Numbered from the stretch's first letter, positions 39,395-51,597 are shown. The stretch is 64,000 nt of DNA from Acanthacorydalis orientalis (GCA_034766995.1 CM068318.1:30717603-30781602); one strand, 5' to 3'. Translations and numbers: made by a program. Notes: generated by a model not told the origin, from the letters alone.

Positions 39395-39871
39395 GGTGTT
39401 TGCAATAGTTTTTGTCTTACATTTTGCTTGATTTGCAAGCATTATTGAATAAAAATCCGTTGCCAATAGAAGAGGAACTCACGAAACATTTTGAAAATGT
39501 TCCTGCATTAGTTTCGACATAATTATATGAAATGAGAAAAATTTAGAAACTCAGAAAGTGGGTACCGCATGAACACTCCGAAAATAACATTGCCCACTGG
39601 CTCAATACATGTATTTCATCGCCGCTTACATTGCTTCATAGCCATTTTTTTCAAAACCAGAACTCTTTATCTGAACAACGCTTTCGAGATGTGTTTGAGA
39701 AAGCAAGAAAACGATTTCATTGCTCCAATCCGATTTTTCTTCGTGAAAGAACAGGAGACATGGCATAAATTCAAGAGAGCATTGGTAACTATGTCGATTA
39801 TTAATTATATTTTATATATTATAAAAATAAAACTCAAAATTCCAAAAAACACTGAAAATTTTATATGTACC
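39395..39871 (+). mobile_element. Mariner deletion derivative of a further family
   Basis: TA-flanked, 477 bp; left end GGTGTTTGCAATAGTTTTTG, right end complementary to GGTACATATAAAATTTTCAG. The plus strand reads PLPIEEELTKHF, LYEMRKI, KLRKWVPHE and NNIAHWLNTCIS, the mariner second helix-turn-helix and linker. It then jumps to SLSEQRFRDVFEKARKRFHC and IQESIGNYVDY, resembling the C-terminal region. The catalytic centre is deleted. Confidence 0.65.
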
Positions 39872-39990
39872 TATTAAATTATTTTTTCTAAAAAATTGTT
39901 TAAAAAAGTTTTAATACTAATATATTTAAATATTTTTAATGAAACTATAAATATCTACCTTGTATTCACCAAGACTAGAAAGTGAACAAT

Positions 39991-40056
<66 letters not shown>

Positions 40057-41088
40057 ATTTCATAAATTATTCTCATTAAGGCTTCTTCTCATATCACAGG
40101 CTAAACTGATTTATCGATATATATTTTTACAAATGAATTAAATTTTACTACCTAACTTTAAATATATGCTTTTAGATTTAACAATAAGTAGTAAATCAAC
40201 AAAATTCTCAAAGCAAATAATTCACTACATCTGTGTTTCATAACTGAAAGAAATGTATTGTATATAAACTCTAACAAAAAGCATGATTTATCATTTTTAT
40301 TATTATAAAAATGATAAATCATGCTTTTTGTTAGAGTTTATATATTGAATTAGTCTAAGTATATATTATACTTAGACTAATTCAATTTTATTTTTTAGTT
40401 CCCTTTCAGAGCTTAAAATTTTGAAAACTAACTGTAAATTTTAATATAATCCTTCAAATTCGACTCAAATATTTTTACATTGATAAAACACATTTTTATT
40501 TGAATAATAATGACGCATAAAATTAAAAGTATTCTTACAACATAGTTCTGTAATTGTGTCTAAATTTATTTTCAGAAATGATTTTTTTCATCCTAGAAAG
40601 TAGAAATACATTCTTAAAGTCAAAAATGTTTCATGGTTTGTTAAGTGAAAAAAGAATTCCTTTTTAAAAATTATTCTGTCACATTTATAGTTCTGGCACT
40701 CTGGCTAGATTCACTTTCACGAACCAATCATTAAATATTAAATTTGTTCTATTCAATTTAATTACCTCATCTGAAATGATTATTTTCTATTTCTGCTTTT
40801 ATAATTTAGCAATTTTTGTTAAAATTATCATTTATATTTTTTGATAATATATTGCCTTTTACAACTTTTGCCATGTGATTCATTTATAAAACTGAATGTA
40901 TTTTTTCATAAAAATAATATGTTATTTCTTTTTTTTATAGATAGTGCTACCTATTTATACACAAAAAAAATATTAATCAAGAATAAATAATTTATGTTGT
41001 TTCAGATTAGTACTCAAATATTTTTTATGTACGTCAATATTCATTCATTTATTTTATTAGGTTAGTAGAAGGTTAAAGATTAATTTAT
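39872..41088. other. AT-rich DNA with a TA/TG array
   Basis: A (TA)n(TG)n array lies at 40001-40057. Other than the hairpins listed separately, nothing is recognised. Confidence 0.4.
40262..40386. repeat. Two adjacent perfect hairpins
   Basis: Hairpin 1 has 39-bp perfectly complementary arms (40262-40300 and 40305-40343) with a 4-base loop. Hairpin 2 starts one base later with 20-bp perfect arms (40344-40363 and 40367-40386) and a 3-base loop. Neither is a simple repeat and neither shows a target duplication, so they look like recent inverted duplications. Confidence 0.95.
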
Positions 41089-41389
41089 TAGGTTAGAGAA
41101 ATAATTGCGGTTTTTATTTTCTGAATGCTAACCTTATTTTTTTTTCAATGAAAGTGTCATTCATAGTATTCATGTTAATATCATTTTAAATTGCATTTTT
41201 CGGTCTGTATTTTGCGAGCATTGACATTGGTTTTATTATTAATTTTGCTTCCAATTGGGTTATTAAATTAAAGATGGAAAAAAAGCAAATAAGAGCATTT
41301 TTTGTACGAGTTCAAAACGGGCGGTAAAGCAGCAGAAACTGTTCGTAAACTAAACGATGTTTTTGGTGTGGGTATTGTTAGCCTCTTGC

Positions 41390-41510
41390 GCTGGAATGAC
41401 GTGCTACACACGTCGCTTGTCGTTTCTTACCAAAGTGAGAATGACGTTCTAGGCACGTCACTTGTTATCTAATTCTAAAGTGAGAATGACATGCTATGCA
41501 CGTCGTTTGA
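41390..41510. repeat. Three 45-bp spaced subterminal palindromes
   Basis: A 17-bp near-palindrome like GACGTGCTAYGCACGTC occurs at 41398-41414, 41443-41459 and 41488-41504, each exactly 45 bp apart and embedded in similar AGTGAGAATGAC...CTTGTTATCT sequence. The position just inside the left end fits transposase-binding repeats. Confidence 0.85.
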
Positions 41511-41557
41511 TTTTATTGTTTGAAGTTAATAAATACTGTAATTTACATTTTACGAAT

Positions 41558-42480
41558 AATGAAATGGCGGATAAAAGTGATCACTTATGTAAACTCCGGA
41601 ATATAATCGATTATTTAAATGATAAATTTGAGCATATTTACACACCTGAAGAAAATTTATCATTGGATGCTATTATTTAAGTATCATTAGTCTATAATGA
41701 AATATAAAGGTCGCCTATCCTACAACAATTTAATCCATCAACGAGAGTACGTTTTGGAGTTAAATATGATAAGTTTTGTGAACCTAAATCGGGATACTGC
41801 TTCAAATTTAAAATTTATACAGGACAAGATGTAATAGAAGATTCAAGTAATAGTACATCAGAAAATGTTGTACTGAATTTGAGCACACCAACAACTGGCT
41901 GGGGTCATATTTTTTTTTTAGAGAACTGGTATTCGTCATCAAAGCTGCACCTAGAATTATATATCAAAAAATAAATACTATCGAAACAGTTAAATGTAAC
42001 AGAAAGCATATGCCAAAAAAATTCGCAGCGATACAATTAAAAAAATCTGAAATCCTTTCAAAATCTTGCAATGCCATTTTAGCTGTAAAATGGAAAGACA
42101 AAAAAGATATATATTTGCTTTCTATAAAATACGTTAAAACAGGAAATATTGAAACAAAACAGAAACGGTGAATTAAAAATGATAATAAAAACCAGAACTG
42201 GATCGTTACAAAGCATAATGTCGTTTTGGATTATAATGATTAGGTGGAGTATATTAACAACATAATTACTTATCTATCATTTCCGGGGAAGAGAAAATTT
42301 ATTTAATGATATAAAAAAAATTATCTAATGGAGATGATAATTTTTAAATCTTTTGTTTAATTTCTTATGTGCGAAACACAATAAGCGCTGTGAAACTACC
42401 TGGCAATGTAAAAAATGTTTCGTTGCCTTGCACATTCCATATTGTTTTAAAATTTATATCATGCTGCATAAAATTATTAA
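41558..42480 (+). pseudogene. piggyBac-like transposase pseudogene
   Basis: Readable blocks in order: LCKLRNIIDYLNDKFEHIYT then PEENLSLDAII (ends at a TAA at 41678-41680); QQFNPSTRVRFGVKYDKFCE and SGYCFKFKIYTGQD; VVLNLSTPTTGWGHIFF with LENWYSSSKL, where the conserved DNW motif has Glu for Asp; ILAVKWKDKKDIYLLS-like sequence; and finally, around 42370-42480, the cysteine-rich C-terminus CAKHNKRCETTWQCKKCFVA then LHIPYC. The catalytic GVD block is lost. Several stops and frameshifts make it inactive. The minus-strand frame at 42365-42637 is only the antisense of this C-terminus. Confidence 0.85.
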
Positions 42481-42668
42481 TAAAGAGCTTTAATATACTG
42501 TTAATATTGTCTATACTTATTAACATAGTGTGAGAGTATGCATTTTTTAGATGCAATCTATTTAAAAATTTTATAAAAACGATTTCAACACTGCTCTTCG
42601 AATTGCTTTGGACGGGTTCGTCACAGGCATAGGCCAATTAATGTCCAGCGCAAGAGGTTAAGGAACGT

Positions 42669-42857
42669 ATGGTGCAATGGTGGTTCCAAGAGTTTCGTGC
42701 TGGGGACGGGAGTCTTGAAGAGGAAGTAGGTCGCAAGCGTTCTTCTTTAATTCATGACGACCAACTGAAGGCGTCGGCTGAATTAGAACCACGCACAACA
42801 ATTCGAAAACTTGAACAAAAATTAGGCGTTAGTCATACAACAGTTCTGGATCACTAG
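42669..42857 (+). pseudogene. Mariner helix-turn-helix fragment in copy D
   Basis: A 62-codon open frame starting MVQWWFQEFRAG and continuing SLEEEVGRKRSSLIHDDQLK, then EPRTTIRKLEQKLGVSHTTV and LDH followed by TAG. It is the end of the first and the whole second helix-turn-helix of a mariner transposase. Upstream, the other half of the domain (KQIRAFF...ETVRKLNDVFGVGIV) is cut off by the piggyBac-like insertion. Confidence 0.75.
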
Positions 42858-42936
42858 AAAATGCTAAGAATATCAAAGAAGAGAAATATATATATTAATT
42901 TGAAGGTCATAAACTGCATTTTTTTCTACCAACCTA

Positions 42937-43182
42937 ATAATAACATTTTTTGTCGTGAGAATGATGATATAAGTATTCCTAATTTATTGCTAATATTTAT
43001 TAAAATATACTGCTAACAAGGTTCTCTTAATATTATTAAAAAAACTCTTTACATTTCCTTAATTATGTAGATGAATTATTTTGTATTTAATTTATAAATT
43101 AAATAATTTTTACCATACACTAAAAAAACTCAATTATGTATGTATTTAACCTAATTATTATGATTAACTAAATATACGTTTA

Positions 43183-43231
<49 letters not shown>

Positions 43232-46197
43232 TGAAACTGCATACTTTCCTTTCTAGTTCTTTCATTTTTTGAACACTTTTTTATAAAAATTGAATATCAT
43301 ATAATAATATCTAAAAATAACTATTTATATATTAAGGCTGGAAAGGTAAATAAAAAATCTTGCAAATAAATGCAGCATAAATCAAAGTTATATACAAAAA
43401 AAATGAAGAAAAAAATTGGTCTGATGTTGCAATATCCGTAAGAAAGGCAGCTAAAATTACTTTATTCTCTTGAGGATATGAGATCGGTACCGTATATATA
43501 ACTACAAGAACTTCAACTGTGTCTATGACAGCAAATCCGTTAAAACTTAATCCAAGAAAACAAGGAAGTAAATAAAGAACAATGAAACATTAAAATTTAA
43601 AAAGGCACACGTATTTTTTTATTTAGTACAAAAATTGGAAAAATGTTTTGAATATATAAATATAAAAAGATTAAGAAACATAAACTTGAAAGAAATAGTT
43701 CAAAGAATGAAATAAATTTAATTTAATCGGACTAAAACAATTTAATTCTTTCCTCGACGTTATTTTTCAGCTCAATCTTGTTTTGATAGTTCTAGTTATA
43801 AAATTCATTTTTTTTTTAAATTGTTTTATTCTATTTTATAAGTTTTTATGTATATAAATTGAAATGTATTAGATATTTTATCATATTATTCAATATTTTT
43901 ATGTCATAAAATTAATCTTTACTAAATAATTTAATTAAATCTAACAGTCAAAAAACTTTTTTGGAATTTTTTTAGATTTTCGATACAAGATTTAATTTAG
44001 AGAATTCATGTTTAACCTTTGAACCTTTCATAATATATTTTTATATCAGAAGAAAATATTTAGGTACACCTCTTTAAATTTTACAGAAGAAAGGACAAAT
44101 TCTATTTAGAACATTGTTTATATATTTATAAATATAGTTTCTGAGTAAAATAAAATATTTTATATTAATAATAAAAACAATAATAGCAATAATAGTAATT
44201 ACTTCTTGGTACTAAAAGAAAATCAATCAATTTTGTATTAAGTTTAAAACATTAATTTTAGATTAAATCAATTTTGTATTAAGTTTAAAACATTAATTTT
44301 AGATGAATAAGTTTTATGTTTTTTTACTTTAGACAAAAAGATCTTTAGGATAGACAAATAACATATGAGCTAAACTGAAAATACCACTTAACTGGTTGAG
44401 TTTATAAGAAAATTATTGTTGATTTTTTTACAGAAAAAGATCATTAAACACTGAATAATTAGTAAGCTATTATTTATCTTGTTCACATATTCTTCTTCTA
44501 AAATTTTGTAAAAAATACCTATTTTAAATAAATACTTTTCTTCTTTCACAACTGCTAAAAAGATATTACACAAAACACTTCATTATTATAATGCGTAGTG
44601 AAAATTTCTGCAGAAAATTTTCAATCGTCATTTAACATTCTCAAATTCAAATATTTTACTGAAAACAATCATAAATTTCTAAACTAAATTATTAAAACGA
44701 GTTATTGTCTCCTCCTTTATATTTATTTTCAATGTACATATTACGAGTTATATGTAGAAATGTTTATTATCTTAAACAATATGCCTTTACAATGAAGCAA
44801 ATAATAGAATTGTTTATCATGATCTTTGTTGGCTCTAAGATTCTATGAGGTGTTTTTATCACCCTTGTAAAGAAGAGTGCGATAGAAATTTAAAATAGTA
44901 CATAAACATCAAAAAATTTAATCAAATATGACGCAACATTAAAATAAAATTAAGGAATGTTGAACAAGATTTATGGTAAGCGAACAAAATGTCTCATGTT
45001 TGAGTATTTAAATGGCAATAATGATTTTTGAATGATCAAAAATACATCACACTAATTCCGAATCCAGTTGACTTATAAAAACAAGTCAAAGCATTATATA
45101 AATTCAATAAATTTATTTTGAATATCGCTATTTAACTATAAGAATAATAAATGTGATTCTACACATAAATAAGGAACTAATTCGCAAAATTTTCATAGAA
45201 TATTTGGCCATGAGAAAATTATGCATAAAAATGATGCCCTAAATTTTGACGAACGAGAAAAAATTAAAAGCTGATCTAATTTTGAACAAATTGGAAAAGA
45301 AGAAGACTTCTATACAATGCTAACAAAAATAAAATGTTATAGATCTTACCGTAAAAGCCAAAAACTAAAAGTAAAAATATCCAGAAAACAACGTTTTTCC
45401 TTCTCTAAATGATAACCAGATAACGAGTTAAGTTCCGTTATATGTGTTTTTTTTTTGTCTCTTACTGAGGGAAATATTGTTTTAGTAGAATATTTTCAAG
45501 CGTTTGAACGTTCGAATTAATGGATGATTCGAACGCAAATGCTCGAACGGGGTGTTTTTTTTTAAATTATATTTGTGTTCGAGCGCTAATGACTTTAGCT
45601 GTCAAAACGCCCTAAAGCCCCAATCACCAATCAACTAGACGATGAAAGTAAAAATGTCACGTTTCGAACTGAAAACAATGTTGATTGCATTTTTAACACT
45701 AAAGTTATCATACATCAAAAAGAAATTCCATTAGGACAAAGAACCAGTCTATACTTCTAAAAATATATTTCTAACTTCACTATCAGTTTTTTTATGATGA
45801 CATTTAATGTTATTAGTGAATCAAATCTCTACAATGAAACACCCATCCTATTCGACAGATCTTTTTAATTATTATTTTTTTTTAAAGTTTTTTGTTTTGT
45901 TCTTTTTATAATAACATGCATTCAATTAAAATACATATAACAAAAGCAACAAAATGCATTTTCAATTAAGATTCTCAAAAATGTATCAAAGCATAGAAAA
46001 AGGAAATGTCAATGCGTTATTATTAATAAGATCTTCTTTGAAAAAAAAACAAACTTTAAAGTATAAATGTTTTAAATAATGACAGTTTTATCGATAAAAC
46101 CTCATTTTTTCTATATACCTTCTATATAATACATTCTTCATCTATATAAATCATGCTTTAATATACTGTTTATACTCCATTGATCAATTTTAAATAA
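42937..46197. other. AT-rich DNA with a TA array and one tandem duplication
   Basis: A TA array lies at 43184-43228 and a 39-bp unit is duplicated at 44225-44304. About 45480-45620 is GC-richer (GTTCGAGCGCTAATGACTTT...) and shares GGCGCTAATGACTTT with about 46453, probably fragments of an unnamed repeat. No gene recognised. Confidence 0.35.
44225..44304. repeat. Tandem duplication, 41-bp period
   Basis: A 39-bp unit starting AATCAATTTTGTATTAAG occurs at 44225-44263 and again, identically, at 44266-44304. Confidence 0.9.
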
Positions 46198-46199
46198 TA

Positions 46200-46265
<66 letters not shown>
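46198..46265. repeat. (TA)n microsatellite
   Basis: A TA array with one TACA interruption. Confidence 0.9.
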
Positions 46266-46268
<3 letters not shown>

Positions 46269-46889
46269 TATATATTATTAAGATATATCGATTTATTTAT
46301 AGATTTATGAAATAAATTTATTTATAGAAACTAATTATTACATTTTTTATAACAAAGATATTCTTTTATTAATTGAATGAATTACACTCTAATGACAAGT
46401 ATAAATAACATAGCCTCTTTCGAATATTACGTATATTTCAAAAGCATCACAGGCGCTAATGACTTTTGATTTTGATGCGCTCTTAACTTTTTGAAGCATA
46501 GTGGTATGAAAAATGCCCTATATTTTCAATGCTTGAACGTGCATGGTGGGACTTTATTAATACCACCTTTCAATCATAAAATTACTTGAAGCACAGAGGT
46601 TTCTGTAAACCTCTGTAAAACCTAATAGTTGGGACAGACTGTTCTCTCTCAACTATTTAATATAGTTAGGACTCTAGCCACATATGTTAGAGCAACGTTA
46701 TTGTTAATCAACAAATCTTATACTTGGCAACATGAGTTCGTCACTTGTTTGAGAAGTCTTTATTTGCGTTAACGCATTAATTTTTATTAGTGTATACTTG
46801 ATACCGTACAAGTAAATTTTATTTCCTTATATATGACTAATATAAATACACGTATAATATTAGAGTGCTGCTAAGTGCTAATAAGTGAC

Positions 46890-48735
46890 TGAATACAAAA
46901 CAAGACAAAGATCTAAAAACATATAGGGAAGTGAAAAGAGGAACTAGGAAAAAAATCATAGAACAAAAATGCGAAGGCTCGGATAGGAAATTGTAAAGAG
47001 ATTGACACATATAAGAGGAAGGAAATGTACGGTGGTGTGGAAATTTATTAACAAGGTAAGCTCAACCGAAAAGAAAAATAATCCACTTAACATAATACCT
47101 ACATCAGAATGGCTACAGCACTATGAGGAACTATTGACAGAACATAGAGTTGAATTTCTGACACCAAGCCCACAGCCAATTATGATACAGGGAGAAGAAA
47201 TCACTACAACACCAGACGCAGTAGGGAAAGCAATAACACAATTAAAAAATGGCAGAAGCCCGGGACCAGAAGAAATAAATGCGGAACCCTTGAAAAACGG
47301 CACAGAGAAACTCATAGCGGCACTCACGTGTATGTTCAACAAATGCTTAAATGGACAGGGCATGCCAGAGGACTGGAGATTAACATGCATCACCCCAATC
47401 CACAAGAAGAGCAGTAAGACGGAATGTAAAAACTATAGGAGGACATCAGTGACAGGCACCTTCAGTAGAGTTTATGGAAGAATTTTAAAGGATTTATTGA
47501 AGGAAGAATATACCGATAGAGAGGAAGAAGAACAAAGTAGTTTCCGGGTCGGCAGATCCCGCACAGACAACATTTCTGCCTTAAGCAAATCACTAAAAAA
47601 AAGCAAGCAACTAATACAGCGACACGCTTAATGTTTATTGACCTAGAGACAGCTTATGATAATGTTCCCATCGCCAAACTATGGAAAGTACTCAAAGACA
47701 CTAACATCAACTACAACATAATAATGGCAAGTCAGTGTCTGTATAAAGAATCCAAATCAGCAGTCAAGGCTGGCAACTCGTTATCGGAAGAATTCCTGGT
47801 CACTAAAGGCCTAAGACAGGGATGCTGCCTTTCGCCATCCCTGTTCAAAATATATACTGTAGGTGCACTTAGGGAGTGGAAAAGGAAATAATATAAAGGA
47901 ATGGAGATACCCATTGATGACAATACATGTCTGTATACCCTACAGTTTGCAGACGATTAAGTACTGTGTGCCAATGACAAAGAAGACTTGGAGTATATGA
48001 CACGCAAGGTAATAGAGGAATATGAACAATAGAGACTAACACTAAACATTGGAAAGACAAAATATATGTGTGTAGGAGAGGACGCAACCGATATTAAATT
48101 GGAAGATGGCGTCAGAATCGAAAGTTGCGATGAGTATAAGTATTTAGGTGTGATACTCAACAAGAAATGAACCGATGATACAGAAATTGCATCTAGAATT
48201 GTAAAATCAAGGAGAAGCATCAGATACCTAAATGGTATTCTCTAGAGCAAATAAATAGGGAGAAACGAAAATTACAAATATATGACACAATGATCAAAAT
48301 CAGCTTACTATATGGATCTGAAACTTGGAGATTGACCGAAAAAATGAGAAGAAGATTCGAAGCTACAGAAGTAGATGCATTACGAACATCGACACGAATA
48401 TCTCGCCTGGACAGAATTAGGAACGGAGTGGTGAAACAGCAAATTGGCATGGAAGGAAAAGTGATGGAGGATATTGAGAGGAAGCAATTGATGTGCTATG
48501 GACACGTGCATCGAATGAAAGAGGAGAGATTGCCAAAGAAAGTGATGAGTTGGGTACCAGGAGAAAAAAGGGGAAAAGTAAGACCTAGGAAGAGCTGGAT
48601 AGGGGGAGTTAAGAGATCGATGAACGCAAGAGACCTGAGAAAGAACGAATGGAACGATAAGAGGCAGTGGAAACTTCGCGTCGGACAACGTTTAAAGACG
48701 TTCTAAAATCGAATCTATAATAATAATAATAATAT
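46890..48735 (+). mobile_element. Non-LTR retrotransposon, 5'-truncated, with (TAA)n tail
   Basis: Begins inside the linker before the reverse transcriptase (TYREVKRGTRKKIIEQKCE) and ends in TAATAATAATAATAAT at 48718-48735, a simple-repeat tail found in I-like and RTE-like LINEs. No endonuclease domain is visible. It is the largest coding-like stretch of the window and is notably GC-richer than the flanks. Confidence 0.88.
46990..48706 (+). pseudogene. Reverse transcriptase pseudogene of a non-LTR retrotransposon
   Basis: Frame 1 (47002-47631) reads ITQLKNGRSPGPEEINAEPL, MPEDWRLTCITPIHKKSSK and EEQSSFRVGRSRTDNISAL, RT motifs 1-3. A one-base frameshift at about 47628 leads to frame 2 (47631 on): LMFIDLETAYDNVP with the first catalytic Asp, VTKGLRQGCCLSPSLFKIY, a stop at 47889, then FADD at 47946-47957 followed by a stop. 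YKYLGVILN and two further stops follow. A second frameshift near 48242 returns to LEQINREKRKLQIYDTMIK and LLYGSETWRL, then ISRLDRIRNGVVKQQ and GKVRPRKSWIGGVKRS, ending at 48706. The catalytic Asp residues survive, but stops and frameshifts make it inactive. Confidence 0.9.
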
Positions 48736-49084
48736 TGGAAATAAAAAAAAAACTCTTATATTATACATTTCTTGTCAATGTTGAAAATATGGTGGGACTC
48801 TATGAGTCACCACACCATGCAAGATTTAAAAGTTTTTTGAATAATGAAAACAATCACTTTTAACTCTAATTATTTGATATTTTCATAATTTTCGTGAATA
48901 TGCAGTATATTTTGATAATAATTTTAGTAGCGTCAACTTGATGGGAAATTTAAAGACAAGAAAAAATAAATGCTTGCGGTGTAAATAAAACAAGAAAAAA
49001 ATGACCGCTGTTCAGTAGTAGCAAGAGTAAAGAGAGAGATGAGTATGAATATTTTGTAAGCAACACATGAGTTACTGCACTGAA

Positions 49085-49670
49085 ATGGATTGATAATAAG
49101 GAGCTACATATTTTATCAAATTTTCACAACCCAAATCAGACTTTCACAGTAAACGAAAAAATAATAATGGGATTCAAATATCGATTATCTGTCCTTCTTT
49201 GATAATTGACTATAATCCGAAAATGAATGCAGTGGACAAATTTGATCAATTAATGTCAAATTATAAACTAGATCGTCGCAGCAACAAATGGTGGTACTGC
49301 ATACTCTTCTTCTTTCTGGATGCAAATGCAGACAACTCAAACATTATTTATAAAAACTTTATGAAAATATAAGTTTAAAAACTTCTAAAGGGCTATGTGC
49401 AGAAGTTTTTGTACCTGAAACTCTAATTGAAAGAAATCGGTCATTTATGCCAAAAATATCTTTAAAAATAAGTAAATTAAAACTTGTTGTTTCACCTAAA
49501 ATTCGAAAAAAAGATTATGCATCAACCAAAACCATCATTCGAAGATCTGCACTATGCAACACTAAGAAAAAAGAAATACCCACTACATGGTCCTGCGCAG
49601 TGGGCAAAGTACTTCTTTGTATGGAGAAAAGCATTTGTTTTTAAAAGTATCACCGCAACTTAATTTACTG
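49085..49670 (+). pseudogene. Second piggyBac-like transposase remnant
   Basis: The plus strand reads WIDNKELHILSNFHNPNQTF, then after a frameshift NGIQISIICPSLIIDYNPKM and NAVDKFDQLMSNYKLDRRSN, then KWWYCILFFFLDANADN and IIYKNF (to 49372). NAVDKFDQ corresponds to the GVDxxDQ block carrying the third catalytic Asp, here kept. A separate frame (49447-49644) gives the cysteine-rich tail RRSALCNTKKKEIPTTWSCA and LLCMEKSICF, with one Cys changed to Gly, then a stop and KYHRN. The protein differs from the element at 41.4 kb, so at least two families are present. The 5' half is missing. Confidence 0.82.
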
Positions 49671-50119
49671 ATAAACAATATGTAAACTGAAGTTGCTTGG
49701 TGGTACTGAATGTATCCCTCCTTATAATTCAGTATATAAGTGAAATTTATTTTCGTTTTTATTATTCTGTGTAATTTTTTATTCCAAATAATGAAAATAA
49801 AACTATTTTATCACATATTATAAAAATAAAATTATTATGCAGCCGACTATAATTTATTTTAAAGCTCAAATTGTTAAACCTCAAATAACATAACATTATA
49901 GAACACCTTAACAGAATATGGTTCTTAATGACAAACTGATAAAATATGATTAAAACAAAATAGTATTAAATACATAAAGAAATATTCATTTTCACATTCC
50001 ATTTATCATCAAAACAAATCAGAATTAATATGCTCGCAATCAGTTAATTAATTATATATTTATATAATATATTAACAATATAATTAATTAATTATATTGT
50101 TAAATATAAGTATATATAC

Positions 50120-50177
<58 letters not shown>

Positions 50178-51544
50178 CTAAATATGAATATACGAATATA
50201 TTATTACAATCTTTTCTTGTTCATTGTTTTATTGAAAGAATTGCCTTACATATTCCATCATTTTTATACAGAATTAAAGAGGAAAAATGTAATTGTCTAT
50301 GAAACTGATAAAAAATAGGTTATTATTAATGAGAACTACTGAAAATAATAAGTTTTAAATTCTGTAATTGTGAACAATGATTATTCTATTGGAATAACCT
50401 CATTTTTCTTGGTCATTTTGTAACTGAGTAGTTATTAAAGTTACTATCTGATTTTATAAAATACATTTATGTAACGCAATAAAAAGAAGTAATCATATTT
50501 TTTACATTTACTTGATTTTTTCGCATTTTCTGCTTTTACAATTTTTAATCTAGTACGTTATCCTCTATATATACCTGAAATTAATTACTGCTACTGTTTT
50601 TTATTTCTCAAATCTTAATGGAAAATCAAAATAAAGTAATATATCAAATATACTATTATATGTCCTTTTTTAAACAAAAATGGTTAAAAATATTTTATCT
50701 AAGGCGAAGTCATTATTCTAAACCAATTATACTAAAAGAAAAACAAGGTGAAAATACTAATTTCAATAGGTAAATAAACTATTTGAAAAGAACTTACATC
50801 TATAATAACTTGAGATAGATGAGTCCGAATTAGCAATTAGCAGTAGATTCCGATTACTTTTAGATGGTAACTCGTATTTTAATCAATTACTTCAATTCCC
50901 AGTTATATTTTCTATTAGAATGTTTATTTCAATATATTCATACAAAATATCTCTGTATGAAGATACTCAATATACTTTATTCTATGTACACACGGATTTA
51001 CAATAAATGACTTGAAAATTAAATACCAGTTAAGTATAAATTGCATAACCTAAAATAATTAAATTAATTACATTCCCACAGAAACAATAATAATTATTAT
51101 TTTTAATGAATTATTTTTCTATTATTATAATATAAATTTTACATATACCGTTTATGCCGCACATTGTAGCCGGTAAACTCTGTTCTAATGGTGAAATAAC
51201 GTGGTGTAATCTTGTGTTCGATACACCGGATACCACATAGCATATATTGCGAAAAGCAACCCTTCTCGACTCTAATATTGCCACTTCCTACAGTTAATTT
51301 TACATTTTTTATTTAGTGTTTTATATTGCAACATTTGGTCTTCCTGCATCTATTGATATTTTTATAAAATATTACTATTTTTTATTGCATTAAATATTCA
51401 TTAATACAATATTAAAACATAAAATATTTCCATTTTCATTTAATATTTATTTGAGCATTATATGATTAAATATTTTATAAATTAAATTTTTAATTATTAA
51501 AGAATTAAAATTAATAAAAACATTATTCGTACAGTATAATCTGT

Positions 51545-51597
<53 letters not shown>

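Larger units (their letters stand above)
41382..42657 (+). mobile_element. piggyBac-like element, complete ends, degenerate coding region
   Basis: This 1,276-bp element has perfect 14-bp inverted repeats CCTCTTGCGCTGGA (41382-41395 and 42644-42657). The right flank is TTAA and the left flank is TTAG, a single-base decay of the TTAA duplication. TTAA target choice is diagnostic of piggyBac-like elements. The insertion interrupts the mariner derivative exactly at the TTAA of GGTATTGTTAAGGAACG. It encodes a decayed transposase (separate entry). Confidence 0.92.
41091..42934 (+). mobile_element. HTH-only mariner derivative (copy D), split by a piggyBac-like insertion
   Basis: The host element runs 41091-41377 and resumes at 42658-42934; without the insertion it is about 564 bp. 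The left end is GGTTAGAGAAATAATTGCGG and the right end is complementary to GGTTGGTAGAAAAAAATGC, each flanked by TA. A partial second left terminus (TTAGGTTAGTAGAA) lies just upstream at 41058-41071. Confidence 0.85.

Noticed and set aside
47121..48688. Minus-strand frames opposite the LINE
   Set aside because: They are antisense to clear reverse transcriptase motifs on the plus strand.
51150..51235. tRNA-like region with GTGTTCGATACAC
   Set aside because: The putative T arm has a 5-base loop instead of 7 and no cloverleaf fits.
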